Assembly: GCF_900343155.1 (NCBI RefSeq)
Contig: NZ_OUNG01000003.1
Span: forward strand, 248,001 to 312,000
DNA length: 64,000 bases
Reading direction: 5' to 3'
DNA from: Lactimicrobium massiliense
GTDB lineage: Bacteria > Bacillota_I > Bacilli_A > Erysipelotrichales > Erysipelotrichaceae
The notes beneath the pieces were generated by a model. The model saw only the letters and a list, made by a program, of their open reading frames with translations. It made no database searches and was not told the origin of the DNA. This document shows, in pieces, positions 1 through 8,411 of this stretch (positions are counted from its first letter, which is position 1; every line of letters begins with the position of its first letter). The position numbers were made by a program, and so were the translations under genes.

Positions 1-331
1 TGATGTTGAGATCCACCAGGATATCCTCCTTTTCAATATCCTGATCAATGGCTTTTCCTGCAAAGCCAATGCCGGCATTATTCACCAGAATCTCAACACG
101 CTTGTCCTTCACAGTTTCATACAGCCGCATGAGCTGCTCATGGCTGGAAAGATCACAGGCATACACATCCACACAGATGCCATATCTTTCTTCCAGCCTG
201 CGCTTCACTTCTGTCAGGGCATCATGATGGCGGGCACAAAGCACCAGATCACTGCCCTCTTTGGCAAACCGTTCCGCAAGCGCACAGCCGATGCCCATCG
301 TAGCCCCGGTTATCAGTACAGTCTTCTTCAT
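1..331 (-). CDS. Short-chain dehydrogenase/reductase, N-terminal part (cut by window edge)
   Basis: The reverse strand from the ATG at 331 reads MKKTVLITGATMGIGCALAE, and LVNNAGIGFAGKA follows near residue 85. The TGxxxGIG dinucleotide-binding motif and the NNAG motif are the classical SDR signatures, so this is the Rossmann half of an NAD(P)-dependent oxidoreductase. About 110 residues are visible; the YxxxK catalytic motif and the C-terminus lie beyond the left edge. The Shine-Dalgarno site before the ATG is weak. The substrate cannot be told from this half. It is transcribed away from the LD-carboxypeptidase gene. Confidence 0.85.
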   Translation of the reverse strand, partial: MKKTVLITGATMGIGCALAERFAKEGSDLVLCARHHDALTEVKRRLEERYGICVDVYACDLSSHEQLMRLYETVKDKRVEILVNNAGIGFAGKAIDQDIEKEDILVDLNI

Positions 332-531
332 CACCGTTATCCTACCAGAATGATGTGATCCATTCACAAAATTGTTCACGTTCTTTTCACTCTGCTTTCA
401 ATGTTTCAGCACAGACCGGAAGTATTATAAGATCATCAAAAGAAAGGAGGAACCAATCAATCAGCCGCAGCCATGCTGGCAATCGCATCAAAGTAAACAA
501 AAAACATATAACTTTCCCTCTCAAGAAATAC

Positions 532-570
532 GAAAACGGCCAGAACAATCCCCTTTCAGCGGCCGTTTTC
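532..570. terminator. Terminator-like hairpin in the 332-622 intergenic region
   Basis: A 10-bp perfect stem (GAAAACGGCC and its complement) closes a 19-nt loop and is followed by ATTTTG on the plus strand. It lies between two divergent genes, so no obvious gene needs it. Upstream at 443-450 is an orphan Shine-Dalgarno sequence (AAAGGAGG), with a TATTAT/TATAAG -10-like element at about 424. Only a 7-codon frame follows it, 22 nt away. The stretch may be a gene remnant or encode a small RNA. Confidence 0.55.
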
Positions 571-573
571 ATT

Positions 574-604
574 TTGTCTGCACAAAACAAACCTATGCTA
601 AAAT
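574..604 (+). promoter_or_regulatory. Candidate promoter of the LD-carboxypeptidase gene
   Basis: An extended -10 element, TGC TAAAAT (596-604), has a TTGTCT -35-like hexamer at 574-579 with a 19-nt spacer. A strong AAAAGGAG ribosome site follows at about 609-616, and the ATG is at 623, so the 5' leader would be very short. This is inferred from motif and spacing only. Confidence 0.4.
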
Positions 605-622
605 CAGGAAAAGGAGATTGCT

Positions 623-1609
623 ATGATTTATCCGTCTTTTCTAAAACCAGGTGATACGATCGGCATCTGTGCTCCCAGCGCAGGTGTTGGTGACAAGCTT
701 GAAAGCTATGATGCTTCCCTTGCCGTATTAAAGCAGCAGGGATACAGAATCAAAGAAACAGCATCGGTCAGGAATGCAGATCAGCGCAGTGCCGATGCAA
801 AAACACGCGGACAGGAGTTCAGCCAACTGCTGAAAGATCCTGATGTAAACATGGTTCTTTCGGCTGCCGGCGGTGACTTTCTCAATGAAATGATTCCGTA
901 TGCAGACTTTTCTGTGCTGAAGAAACATCCCAAGTGGATCATGGGTGCCTCTGACCCGACTGGCCTTCTGTATCCTGCCACAACCATCTGTGATGTGGCA
1001 TCGCTGTATGGCATGAATGCCGGCAGCTTTGATCTTGGTACAAAATGGGACTACATTGCCAATGCTCTGGAAGTCATGAAAGGAAAAAGGATGGAAGAGC
1101 ACAGCTTTCCACGCCATATGGCCAAAGCCAAATTTCTGGTAGATAAACCTGCCTATGACAGCGATACGCAATGGCAGAGTGAACAGGATCACTTTGTGGC
1201 AAAAGGCCGCTGCATCGGCGGCTGTATTGATGGTCTCAAGGATCTGATCGGCACACCTTATGAAGATACAAAAGGCTTTGTGGAAAGATACAAAGAAGAT
1301 GGCCAGATTTTCTACTTTGACAACTTTGCACTGTCGGCAGAAAATTTCTACCGCACATTGAAACAGTTCCGCTATGCCGGCTGGTTTGAACATACAAATG
1401 CTGTATTGATCGGCAGAGTGCTGTTTCCGTCTTCTGAAACCGGCATGACCTATGAAGAAGCAGCCAGAATGGCGCTGGAAGGCATTCCGTATGTTCTGGA
1501 AGCAGATATCGGCCATACGATCCCATGCATGATCATGATCAATGGCGCCATGCTTGAAGTGCAGTATGACCACGGCCATGCCACGCTGAAATTTGCATGT
1601 AAAGAATAA
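623..1609 (+). CDS. LD-carboxypeptidase (peptidase S66, LdcA/MccF-like)
   Basis: The 328-residue cytoplasmic protein matches the S66 family, which removes the terminal D-alanine from murein tetrapeptides or inactivates microcin-like adenylates. It opens with KPGDTIGICAPSAG, typical of the family. The nucleophile is Ser110 in MGASDPTGLL (the family GxSD element), and the catalytic His lies in DIGHTIPC near residue 298. The acidic partner is probably in the central GGCIDGLKDL segment. The length is normal. AAAAGGAG sits 6-7 nt before the ATG. The role in peptidoglycan recycling rather than antibiotic immunity is inferred, because no biosynthetic genes are nearby. Confidence 0.88.
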   Translation: MIYPSFLKPGDTIGICAPSAGVGDKLESYDASLAVLKQQGYRIKETASVRNADQRSADAKTRGQEFSQLLKDPDVNMVLSAAGGDFLNEMIPYADFSVLKKHPKWIMGASDPTGLLYPATTICDVASLYGMNAGSFDLGTKWDYIANALEVMKGKRMEEHSFPRHMAKAKFLVDKPAYDSDTQWQSEQDHFVAKGRCIGGCIDGLKDLIGTPYEDTKGFVERYKEDGQIFYFDNFALSAENFYRTLKQFRYAGWFEHTNAVLIGRVLFPSSETGMTYEEAARMALEGIPYVLEADIGHTIPCMIMINGAMLEVQYDHGHATLKFACKE

Positions 1610-1637
1610 GTGCAGTGTGGTAGAATATCTCATGTAT

Positions 1638-1713
1638 GGGGCCATAGCTCAGCTGGGAGAGCGCATGGTTCGCAATCATGAGGTCGCGAGTTCGATCCTC
1701 GTTGGCTCCACCA
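1638..1713 (+). tRNA. tRNA-Ala (anticodon CGC)
   Basis: A complete cloverleaf is visible. The acceptor stem GGGGCCA (1638-1644) pairs with TGGCTCC (1703-1709), the D-arm contains GCTCAGCTGGGAGAGC, and the anticodon stem CATGG/TCATG closes the loop TTCGCAA with anticodon CGC. The T-loop is TTCGATC, and CCA is encoded at 1711-1713. It reads GCG alanine codons. A frameshifted serine recombinase lies 185 bp downstream. Confidence 0.95.
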
Positions 1714-1720
1714 AAAATTT

Positions 1721-1758
1721 GTTACTCGAAATTTTATCCTTAAAAAAATTTGAGTAAC
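1721..1758. repeat. AT-rich inverted repeat directly after tRNA-Ala
   Basis: GTTACTC plus an AAATTTT arm (1721-1735) is matched by AAAATTT plus GAGTAAC (about 1745-1758), giving a stem of about 14 bp with one bulge. It begins 8 nt after the tRNA CCA end and lacks a T-run, so it may be a tRNA-processing or termination structure or part of an integration scar. Confidence 0.5.
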
Positions 1759-1784
1759 TTCGCATAAATGTGGAATTATCCGCA

Positions 1785-1823
1785 AAAAGGCCGCATCCGT
1801 GAGAGTTCTGGATGCGGCCTTTT
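1785..1823. terminator. Strong terminator-like hairpin downstream of tRNA-Ala
   Basis: A 14-bp perfect stem, AAAAGGCCGCATCC (1785-1798) with its complement (1810-1823), encloses an 11-nt loop. The flanking A and T runs make it work in either direction. It could stop the tRNA transcript on the plus strand and the recombinase remnant on the minus strand. Confidence 0.7.
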
Positions 1824-1898
1824 GCAATGTCTTGTGTTTGTTCTGTATTTTCCGACGCCTCCTGTTTTGCCGGAGCGAGGATTGAATCAAACGGAGGT

Positions 1899-3444
1899 CT
1901 ATATTTCCCCCTCAATACCGAGGGGGATATCCTCGTTGCTGATAACGTAGATTTTGTCGAATATCGCATGATTCATCAGACGCTTGATTTTATCACTGGC
2001 GGAGCGGTATGCCTTACCACATTCATCGAGCATTTCGAGCGCGTAGGACAGATTTTCAGATATTTCAGCAAAGGTCAGACCGTGCTGTTTAATCTCATGT
2101 TCGACTACAGTCAACTCTTTTGCGATTTTCTGCTGTTCGGATTTCATGAAATCCAGAGGAATTGCATCCATGTAATGTGCCTCCATTAGCTTAGCACGCT
2201 TATGCTCCAGTTCATTCTTCCTGCCCTGCAAGCCCTCGATTTCTTTATCATATTTCTGCTTTTCAGAAGCTATCACGCCCTGCAGGTGTTCTTCCTCTGA
2301 GCTTTTACTTCAGCAGGGATTTGGATTCTATCATAGAGCTTTTCAATCTCACGCTCTACAGCTGGGATTAGGATGTATTTCATCTTACAGTCACGGCGGC
2401 ATTTGCTGTGCCGACCGGCGCACACGAAATACGGATACACCGTACCGTCTTTCTTTTTCTCGTTGCTGATAATTAGGCGTTCGCCACAATAGGCGCAGTA
2501 GACGGCACTTTTGAGATAGTGCGGATGCTTATTCGTGCGCTCGCCATTGACGCGAGAACTCATGATGAGCTGGACTTTATCCCATGTCTCCTCATCGATG
2601 ATAGGTTCGTGTGAACCGGGATATTCGACGCCTTTGTATTTTACGCCCCCTTGTAATACGGGTTGGAAAGCATTTTGTGGAGCGTCTGGAATGGGATAGG
2701 CTTCGACGGAATCTTCGGCGTAGCGCGCATTGTACGGCCACACGCGCCGAGATAATCCGCCAGGCCATTAACTGTCCACTGCTCCGATGCGTAGGCCTCA
2801 AAAGCCATTTTTACCAGCGGTGCGCGCTCCGGATCGAGGATGACTGTTCGTTCTTCACGGCCTTTATCATCAACGTAGCGAACATTTTTGTATCCGAGCG
2901 GCGCACGGCCAATTGTGCCACCGCCCTTAATTTTATCGCTCATACCTTTCTTAACTTCCGTGGCAAGATTCTGCGAGTAAAATTCTGCGATAGAACTCAT
3001 AATGCCGTGAAATAACATACCGGCAGGTGTTTCATCGATACTCTCTGATGCTGATACGAGCTGAGCGCCGCATTCGCGCAATGTCCGCATAATATCGCTA
3101 TCATCGTCACGATTACAGGCGAGGCGGTCAACTTTATGGACTATCACATAATCCACGCGGTCAGCATTTTCTTTGACATATTCCAGCATCGCCTGAAGCT
3201 GTGGGCGGTCAGCGGATTTTGCCGATGCACCACGATCAACAAATTCCTTGCCAACCATTGCACCTAAACATGCTGCCTTTTTCTTATTGGCCTCACGCTG
3301 GGCAGGAATCGAGAAACCCTCATCATGCCCACCACCGCGCTCGGCCTGTCCGCGGGTAGATACGCGGAGATAGGATACGGCAAACTTTGGCGTCATAGAT
3401 TCCATCAATGCCTTCGCCGTATTTGCCATGGTTGCGGTACTCAT
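1899..3444 (-). pseudogene. Large serine recombinase, broken by two frameshifts
   Basis: Three consecutive frames reconstruct one recombinase of about 510 residues. The first (start 3444, with AAAGGAGG upstream) has YLRVSTRGQ with the nucleophilic serine, HKVDRLACNRDD and the resolvase helix. The second carries the recombinase domain and the zinc-ribbon core (CAYCGERL, then CAGRHSKCRRDC). The third is the coiled-coil tail. The first break is at about 2650 in a G5 run, where six G would restore KGGVKYKG. The second is near 2297, where one missing base replaces QEEHLQG. Such enzymes integrate phages or conjugative elements. With two independent breaks this copy is probably dead, although the G-run break could be a sequencing error. 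Confidence 0.85.
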
Positions 3445-3562
3445 AGAGCGTACCTCCTTTCTTTGGTAGTCATCGCATGATAGCTCTCTTTCGAGGAGAA
3501 AGCCTGTCATTCTGCGAAGAATTTACAATTTATTATCTTATTTGTTTTGCCGCCTAAAACAG

Positions 3563-3615
3563 TAGGACAACCGTAAGCCACTCACACTTGACAGACATAC
3601 GGATTTGTTGTCCTA
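3563..3615. repeat. Interrupted palindrome upstream of the recombinase
   Basis: TAGGACAACCGTA (3563-3575) is mirrored by TACGG-ATTTG-TTGTCCTA (3598-3615); the right arm has five extra bases. The 53-bp span and the position beside a serine recombinase resemble an att half-site pair, which is an inference. The rest of 3445-3788 is AT-rich with no gene that I can see. Confidence 0.4.
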
Positions 3616-3788
3616 TTCGCACCATAACACAGTTTTTGACAAGAAAAAACAGCTCCGGATTACAACTTTCGGGGCGATGAGGCAGGCGATGTATTAGCGC
3701 CGACCTCTGTTAAAGTGATACATTTGAGAAATTAGTGGTATCGATAACTTGGTGTTGTGATATTTACAACGATATGCGATTTTTTGTT

Positions 3789-4481
3789 TTACTTCTTTCG
3801 AATCTTCTCAATGTGTTCTTTTTTGACGGATTCATCCGGGCGAGAAAGTGGCTGTAGTTTTGCAAGGATTGCCTTGAAATGCTGAGCCATGAGTTCAGAG
3901 TCAGGCGTCCTGGCGAGGACATCTTTTAGATGACAATTATACCCGAGCAGATAATCTTCTGGACCGTAGTTTTTAACCTTCCACGTGCCGCGAGTGATTG
4001 TTGTAACCATTGGAATCGCAGGAATATCTCCATATTGCTCAAGATATTTTTTGAGATGTTTTACATGCGTGCGGTTTTGCATGAAGGGGTTATAAAAGAA
4101 GCTTTTCTTTTTCCCGAGGTACTGAATCCATTTTTTACGGCTGGCGTCACCATAGATATTTCCAGCATAGTTCTTACATTCAAAAACCAACAGACCTTTC
4201 TTTGATACGACCAAAAGATCGATCTCAGATGTCTTACCATCAACGGTTGGAACATACACGTTGCGCAGAATTTGGCTCTCCGGCACATGAATTTGATCGA
4301 CCAAGGTTCGATATATAATGCGTTCGCCGGAGCTGCCTTGGTCTTTCCATTCTTCCGGATGTCGGATCTTATCTATCCCATGATTAAAGAACAGCCAGAT
4401 GAACCCAGCCAACACAAACATGCCAATGGCTACCAAAAGAAACGGTAAGCATAACTGAAGAATTGCTTTGTACATATCCAT
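3789..4481 (-). CDS. NERD (nuclease-related) domain membrane protein
   Basis: The 230-residue protein has one hydrophobic segment at about residues 8-30 followed by a cytosolic NERD domain. The domain is marked by GERIIYRTL, the catalytic-type SEIDLLVVSKKG and FECKNYAGNIYG, which together match the restriction-endonuclease-like D/E-x-K core. NERD proteins are predicted nucleases often found near mobile elements, and this one sits just upstream of the recombinase remnant. The start at 4481 (a second ATG is two codons later) has only a weak ribosome site. The target is unknown. Confidence 0.85.
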   Translation of the reverse strand: MDMYKAILQLCLPFLLVAIGMFVLAGFIWLFFNHGIDKIRHPEEWKDQGSSGERIIYRTLVDQIHVPESQILRNVYVPTVDGKTSEIDLLVVSKKGLLVFECKNYAGNIYGDASRKKWIQYLGKKKSFFYNPFMQNRTHVKHLKKYLEQYGDIPAIPMVTTITRGTWKVKNYGPEDYLLGYNCHLKDVLARTPDSELMAQHFKAILAKLQPLSRPDESVKKEHIEKIRKK

Positions 4482-4621
4482 ATTTTAGGTTCTTATTGTT
4501 TTTTCGGCAATAATCTTGCCTATCAGCCGAGGTCCGGTCGATGGGGTGTTCACGTGAGCCAACATAGGCGGGTTTACCGCGTTGTTCCGGTGTTCTTTTC
4601 TTTTTTGGAAAACGAGGATTA

Positions 4622-4816
4622 CTACTTTTCGCGTAATCTTTTATGTGATAAACCACTGAGCGAGCGGCGTGGTTTCAATAAAACCGAGCTAATCTCTTCC
4701 GGAGAATAATTCTTGTTTAACATCCACCATCGAACGAATTCCATAAAATCGCACACCATATGATTAAGCACATGACGTAGAGCAGGACGGTCAGCAAGTC
4801 CTTGAAACCTTGCCAA
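4622..4816 (-). pseudogene. Possible regulator C-terminal remnant
   Basis: A 64-codon frame reads a helical stretch with NHMVCDFMEFVRWWMLNK and YSPEEISSVLL, which resembles the C-terminal half of TetR-type regulators. No N-terminal helix-turn-helix precedes it, and a second frame (about 4480-4656) continues with KDYAKSSNPRFPKKK. I see no ribosome site. It could be chance coding within the decayed island. Nothing else in 4482-4845 is recognisable. Confidence 0.25.
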
Positions 4817-4844
4817 AAATCTGTTCAGTCAAAGAGAAATAACA

Positions 4845-4876
4845 AAAAGCCTCCGAGCCGATGTGGTTCAGAGGCG
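4845..4876 (-). terminator. Terminator after the hydrolase remnant
   Basis: On the minus strand GCCTC (4875-4871) pairs with GAGGC (4853-4849) and is followed directly by TTTTTG. The stem is short and the loop about 17 nt. It lies about 20 bp past the stop of the decayed hydrolase gene. Confidence 0.5.
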
Positions 4877-4896
4877 TTCGTTTTATGAATGGTAAC

Positions 4897-5378
4897 TTAC
4901 TTAATATTTGACTGCTGATTCTGATATAGCTCGTTATGCAACAGCTCGGCAGAATTGCCAACGAACGCTTTTGCGGCTTCCGCATCATCTTGCAGCTGCC
5001 ACATAAACCATGCGGTCATATACCCATCGGCAAAACTGAGCATATCCCCGTGTTCAGCATCGATTCTGCGTGCCATGATTTTCGGAATCGAATCAGGTAT
5101 CGAATCATAAATCTGTTTCAGCTCTGCGCCAGAAACAACAAGATTCTCATCACTGTCACCCGTGCTGGATACAAGCAGCGTTGGAACAGAGATCAAGCTC
5201 GGATCATAGTCCCATTGAAGATTTTTGCGAGCTGCATATTTGCTGGACTTGCCGCAAATATCATTTTGACCATATTTCCGTGTTTGTTGTCAGTAGCGGC
5301 ATTGATGACGCCAACACCGCCTGAGCCTACGCCACTTTGTGCAAACATTGAGGGTTTGGCTGTAGACAGGTTATGCAC
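4897..5378 (-). pseudogene. Alpha/beta hydrolase fragment, frameshifted
   Basis: Two overlapping frames make one hydrolase C-terminal two-thirds. The upstream frame has GSGGVGVINAATDNK, a degraded nucleophile elbow (family GHSxGG), and ends at 5193 after KIFNGTMIRA. The other frame continues as NLQWDYDPSLISVPTLLVSS, then GDSDENLV and DAEHGDML, which fit the acid and histidine ends of the triad. The N-terminal third is missing. The frame change near 5215 and the lost start indicate a dead dienelactone-hydrolase-like gene inside the decayed island. Confidence 0.65.
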
Positions 5379-5401
5379 GGCGCATCAATCAATGATCACA
5401 G

Positions 5402-5425
5402 ATAAAAAGAGCCGCACATGCGGCT
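5402..5425 (-). terminator. Terminator of the PatB/MalY lyase gene
   Basis: The minus strand carries AGCCGCATGTGCGGCT (5425-5410), a perfect 6-bp stem with a 4-nt loop, followed by CTTTTTATC. It lies 16 bp after the stop codon at 5441. Confidence 0.85.
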
Positions 5426-5440
5426 TCGTTCATAAATTGC

Positions 5441-6652
5441 TTACTTGGTAAACACGTACTTCTGCAGACGTCCAAAGGCTTCCTGAACGCGGGACAGCGG
5501 CAGTGCCAGATTCATACGGATGCCATATTCTCCATGGAATGGTCTGCCATCCTGCCATTCTACGCCAACATCCCATCCTCTGTGCAGAACTTCACCGACA
5601 TCAATGCCATGGGCTTTGCAGTACTCTGTGCAGTCCAGGAAAAGCATGTAGGTGCCTTCCGGTCTGGCAACAGAAACGCCCGGGAAGTTTTTCTCAATGA
5701 AGTCAACGGCGTAGCTGACATTGCCAGTGAGTACCTGACGCAGCTCATCCAGCCATTCCTGTCCTTCTGGCTTATACGCACCAATCAAAGCATGCATGGA
5801 TAGTACATTCATACTGTTGTAATGGCACAGTGATGCCTCTTTGGCTTCACGCTCACGCAGCCAGTCATTGTAAATGATGTGATAGGAGCCGATCAGGCCG
5901 GCAAGATTGAATGTCTTGCTCGGCGCATAGAACGCTGCCACATGCTGGCGGGCCCATTCATTGACAGACTGCGTCGGTGTATGATGATAGCCTTCCAGGA
6001 TCAGATCGGACCAGATCTCATCTGAGATAACCCACACATCATGATCAGCATATACCTGCATGGCCTTTTCAATCTCTTCTTTTGTCCAGACACGGCCGCA
6101 CGGATTGTGAGGAGAGCAGAAGACAGCCGCATGAATATGATTTTCTTCAATCTTTTTTGCCATGTCTTCATAGTCCATCCGCCAGATGCCATCCTTGTCA
6201 CGATACAAAGGACTGTGAACAATATGGTAGCCGGCATTGGTCAAACAACCAGTAAAGCCAATATAAGTCGGTGAGTGCAGCAGCACATTGTCGCCTCTTG
6301 AACAAATGACATTCAGCACTGAAATCACACCGCCGAGCACACCGTTTTCATAGCCAATGTGCTTCTTCTCGAGGTCTTGAACACCATTGCGCTCTTTCTG
6401 CCAGTTGATGATGCTGTTAAAGTATTCATCCGTAGGCATGAAATAGCCATATGCCGGGTGCTGGATACGTTTTTCAAGCTCGGCAGTAATGGATGGTGCT
6501 GTCGGGAAGTTCATATCTGCAACCCACATCGGAATGGCATCAAAGCCGTCTTTCGGCGCAGCTGGTGCACCTTTGCCATCTTTGGAAAGACCATCTACCG
6601 CAATGGCATCCTTGCCATGGCGGTCCATAATTGAAGTGAAATCGTATTTCAT
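5441..6652 (-). CDS. PatB/MalY-type PLP-dependent cystathionine beta-lyase
   Basis: The 403-residue fold-type I enzyme belongs to the MalY/PatB family, which cleaves C-S bonds of cystathionine or cysteine conjugates to pyruvate, ammonia and a thiol. The signature MWVADMNFPTAPS is at residue 42, CSPHNPCGRVW at 179, SDEIWSDL at 210, and the Schiff-base lysine is Lys246 in APSKTFNLAG. The start at 6652 is preferred over an upstream in-frame ATG (6667) because GGAGGAG lies 7 nt before it. The gene is monocistronic, with its own promoter and terminator. MalY-type regulatory activity is possible but not shown. Confidence 0.9.
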   Translation of the reverse strand: MKYDFTSIMDRHGKDAIAVDGLSKDGKGAPAAPKDGFDAIPMWVADMNFPTAPSITAELEKRIQHPAYGYFMPTDEYFNSIINWQKERNGVQDLEKKHIGYENGVLGGVISVLNVICSRGDNVLLHSPTYIGFTGCLTNAGYHIVHSPLYRDKDGIWRMDYEDMAKKIEENHIHAAVFCSPHNPCGRVWTKEEIEKAMQVYADHDVWVISDEIWSDLILEGYHHTPTQSVNEWARQHVAAFYAPSKTFNLAGLIGSYHIIYNDWLREREAKEASLCHYNSMNVLSMHALIGAYKPEGQEWLDELRQVLTGNVSYAVDFIEKNFPGVSVARPEGTYMLFLDCTEYCKAHGIDVGEVLHRGWDVGVEWQDGRPFHGEYGIRMNLALPLSRVQEAFGRLQKYVFTK

Positions 6653-6676
6653 CGCATTCTCCTCCATATAATGCCT

Positions 6677-6704
6677 AGTATAGAAACCAAAATCTGGATG
6701 TAAA
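6677..6704 (-). promoter_or_regulatory. Sigma-A-type promoter of the PatB/MalY lyase gene
   Basis: On the minus strand TTTACA (6704-6699) and TATACT (6682-6677) are separated by 16 nt. This lies about 25 nt before the start codon and just after the terminator of the upstream lactonase gene. Confidence 0.6.
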
Positions 6705-6706
6705 AC

Positions 6707-6750
6707 AAAAAAAGGCAGAACTTCATCAATTTTTCAGAAAAAATTCTGTC
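6707..6750 (-). terminator. Terminator of the lactonase-like gene
   Basis: On the minus strand GACAGAA (6750-6744) pairs with TTCTGCC (6720-6714) across a long loop, and a run of seven T follows. The stem is short but well placed, 14 bp after the stop codon. Confidence 0.6.
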
Positions 6751-6763
6751 TTTGCAAAGCTTT

Positions 6764-7696
6764 TCAGAAAAGCAGAGAAACTGCCTCCGGCACATGCAGA
6801 CGGCTGGTTTCTTTTCCAAGCGTGCCATCTTCCTGAATCGGGAAGCTGACAAGCTCATTGGAATAGCGGTTGGCAGAGATCAGATATCCGTCACACAGAT
6901 TGATATCGCGCGGATGTTTGCCACCGCAGGAAACAACCTGCTTCAATACCGGCACATGATCCTTCAGCGCAATCACAGAAATCACATCTTTCGTGCGGGT
7001 GGAAACATACAGATACTTCTCATCATCCGACATCCGGATGGCTGCAGTATCGCGCACATGCATTTCACCATTTGCCAACACTGGAATCCGGTAGAGCACT
7101 TTCCAGCTGTCACAGGAAATCACAAACAGCTCATTGGAGAGTTCTGAGACAAGATAGAGATATTTTCCATCTTTGGTGAAAACACCATGTCTTGGCCCGG
7201 TGCCCTGATCAAAACGGATCGAGCCCTTTGGATCCAGAGTCATCTTGTCATACATCATGACACGGTCCAGAAACAGACATGGCACCAGAATCGTATCATC
7301 ATGCACCAGTACCTGATGACAGCCGGCGCCATCCCGGATCAATACGGTATCCACCAGCTTCAGGCGGTTATTGATGATCTGCAGCACCGAAAAAGTACCG
7401 GCATGATAGTTGGCCGTGTACAGACGGTCCCCATCACACGTAATAAAGCACGATGTCCTGTCTTCATAGCTGATGGCATCCAGCAGGTTCCCTGCTTCAT
7501 CAAACAGAGCCACACCGGAACCATTGGGGAAATCTCCCACACTGGCAATGCCATCCGCCCATCTTGTTACATATTTTGGATTTTCAATCTTCGCAAACAA
7601 CTCTGCATCCCGCAGAATTCCATCTTCCAGCACAAAGGAATAGATTCCCTGTGCACCGGCACTTGTATACGTGCCCGCATAGCCTTTTCTTTTCAT
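6764..7696 (-). CDS. Lactonase-family beta-propeller protein (6-phosphogluconolactonase-like)
   Basis: About 310 residues of repeated beta-propeller blades match the YkgB-type lactonase family. It starts MKRKGYAGTYTSAGAQGIYS, has TANYHAGTFSVL near residue 100, TGPRHGVFTKDGKYLYLV in the middle and YLYVSTRTKDVISV later. The last blade contains GGKHPRDINLC. The likely reaction is opening of 6-phosphogluconolactone in the pentose phosphate path, but some homologues act on other sugars. The start at 7696 fits the GTYT alignment. A TATAAT lies exactly 6 nt before it, so the mRNA may be leaderless. Confidence 0.82.
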   Translation of the reverse strand: MKRKGYAGTYTSAGAQGIYSFVLEDGILRDAELFAKIENPKYVTRWADGIASVGDFPNGSGVALFDEAGNLLDAISYEDRTSCFITCDGDRLYTANYHAGTFSVLQIINNRLKLVDTVLIRDGAGCHQVLVHDDTILVPCLFLDRVMMYDKMTLDPKGSIRFDQGTGPRHGVFTKDGKYLYLVSELSNELFVISCDSWKVLYRIPVLANGEMHVRDTAAIRMSDDEKYLYVSTRTKDVISVIALKDHVPVLKQVVSCGGKHPRDINLCDGYLISANRYSNELVSFPIQEDGTLGKETSRLHVPEAVSLLF

Positions 7697-7712
7697 GCCT
7701 CTATTATAGCGC

Positions 7713-8411
7713 TTACACAAGCTCTCTGAGCATTTTCGGCAGATCCTGCACTGTCACAATACCCAGCGGCTGCTGATCCCGTTCTGCATTTTCTGTAATG
7801 ATGATCGCCATCGCCGCAGCACCAAGACGCAGTGCTTTCTCAAAAGATGCCATAGCATCCATCACCTTTGCCCCGCGGTTTAAAAACACCACGCGCTCCT
7901 TGCGGCTGCTGGAAAGAACATCCTTCACCTGCAGCGAAGCATCACGTCCATCCATCGCCCAGGCACAGATATCCTCCATCTGCAACAAACCGCGATAGAT
8001 CCCATTTTCATAGACCGGCACCTTGGAAGAGCCAAGCTTTTTCATCAGCGTATAGGCAGATGGGATCGTATCCTGCAGGGAAACCGTTTTGACCGGTTTG
8101 CTGGCATATTGCAGCAATGTATCATCGCCTGTTAACAGTTTTGCAAGCCGTTCAATATCCTGCACAGCCTGATCCGTCGGCTGGGCAATGATCTCATTGC
8201 GGCTGTCACGCAGGTGCACAATGGCATTGCGCAGCTCGTTGAACTCCCGCAGCTCCTCCTGATGATGCGAAACAACCCAACTGTGCTTTGCACACATCGA
8301 CAGCAGCTGTGAAAACGGAATATATCTGGTCTCTCTGGCCATTGTACTCAGCTCATGTTCAATAGACGCATAGGCATCCAGAAAGCGTCTGGCATTGTCA
8401 TTCTGGCTCAT
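7713..8411 (-). CDS. HEPN-like N-terminal region fused to a CBS-domain pair
   Basis: The first ~100 of 232 residues are all-helical and contain FNELRNAIVHLR, a match to the R-x4-H element of HEPN/DUF4145-type proteins. Two CBS domains follow (about residues 103-232), with PSAYTLMKKLGSSKVPVYE and AAMAIIITENAERDQQPLGI, then TVQDL. CBS pairs usually bind adenosine nucleotides and gate a partner domain. The start at 8411 has GAGAGGG upstream and overlaps the end of the HAD gene by 14 bp, so the two are probably co-translated. The molecular function is unknown. Confidence 0.75.
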   Translation of the reverse strand: MSQNDNARRFLDAYASIEHELSTMARETRYIPFSQLLSMCAKHSWVVSHHQEELREFNELRNAIVHLRDSRNEIIAQPTDQAVQDIERLAKLLTGDDTLLQYASKPVKTVSLQDTIPSAYTLMKKLGSSKVPVYENGIYRGLLQMEDICAWAMDGRDASLQVKDVLSSSRKERVVFLNRGAKVMDAMASFEKALRLGAAAMAIIITENAERDQQPLGIVTVQDLPKMLRELV

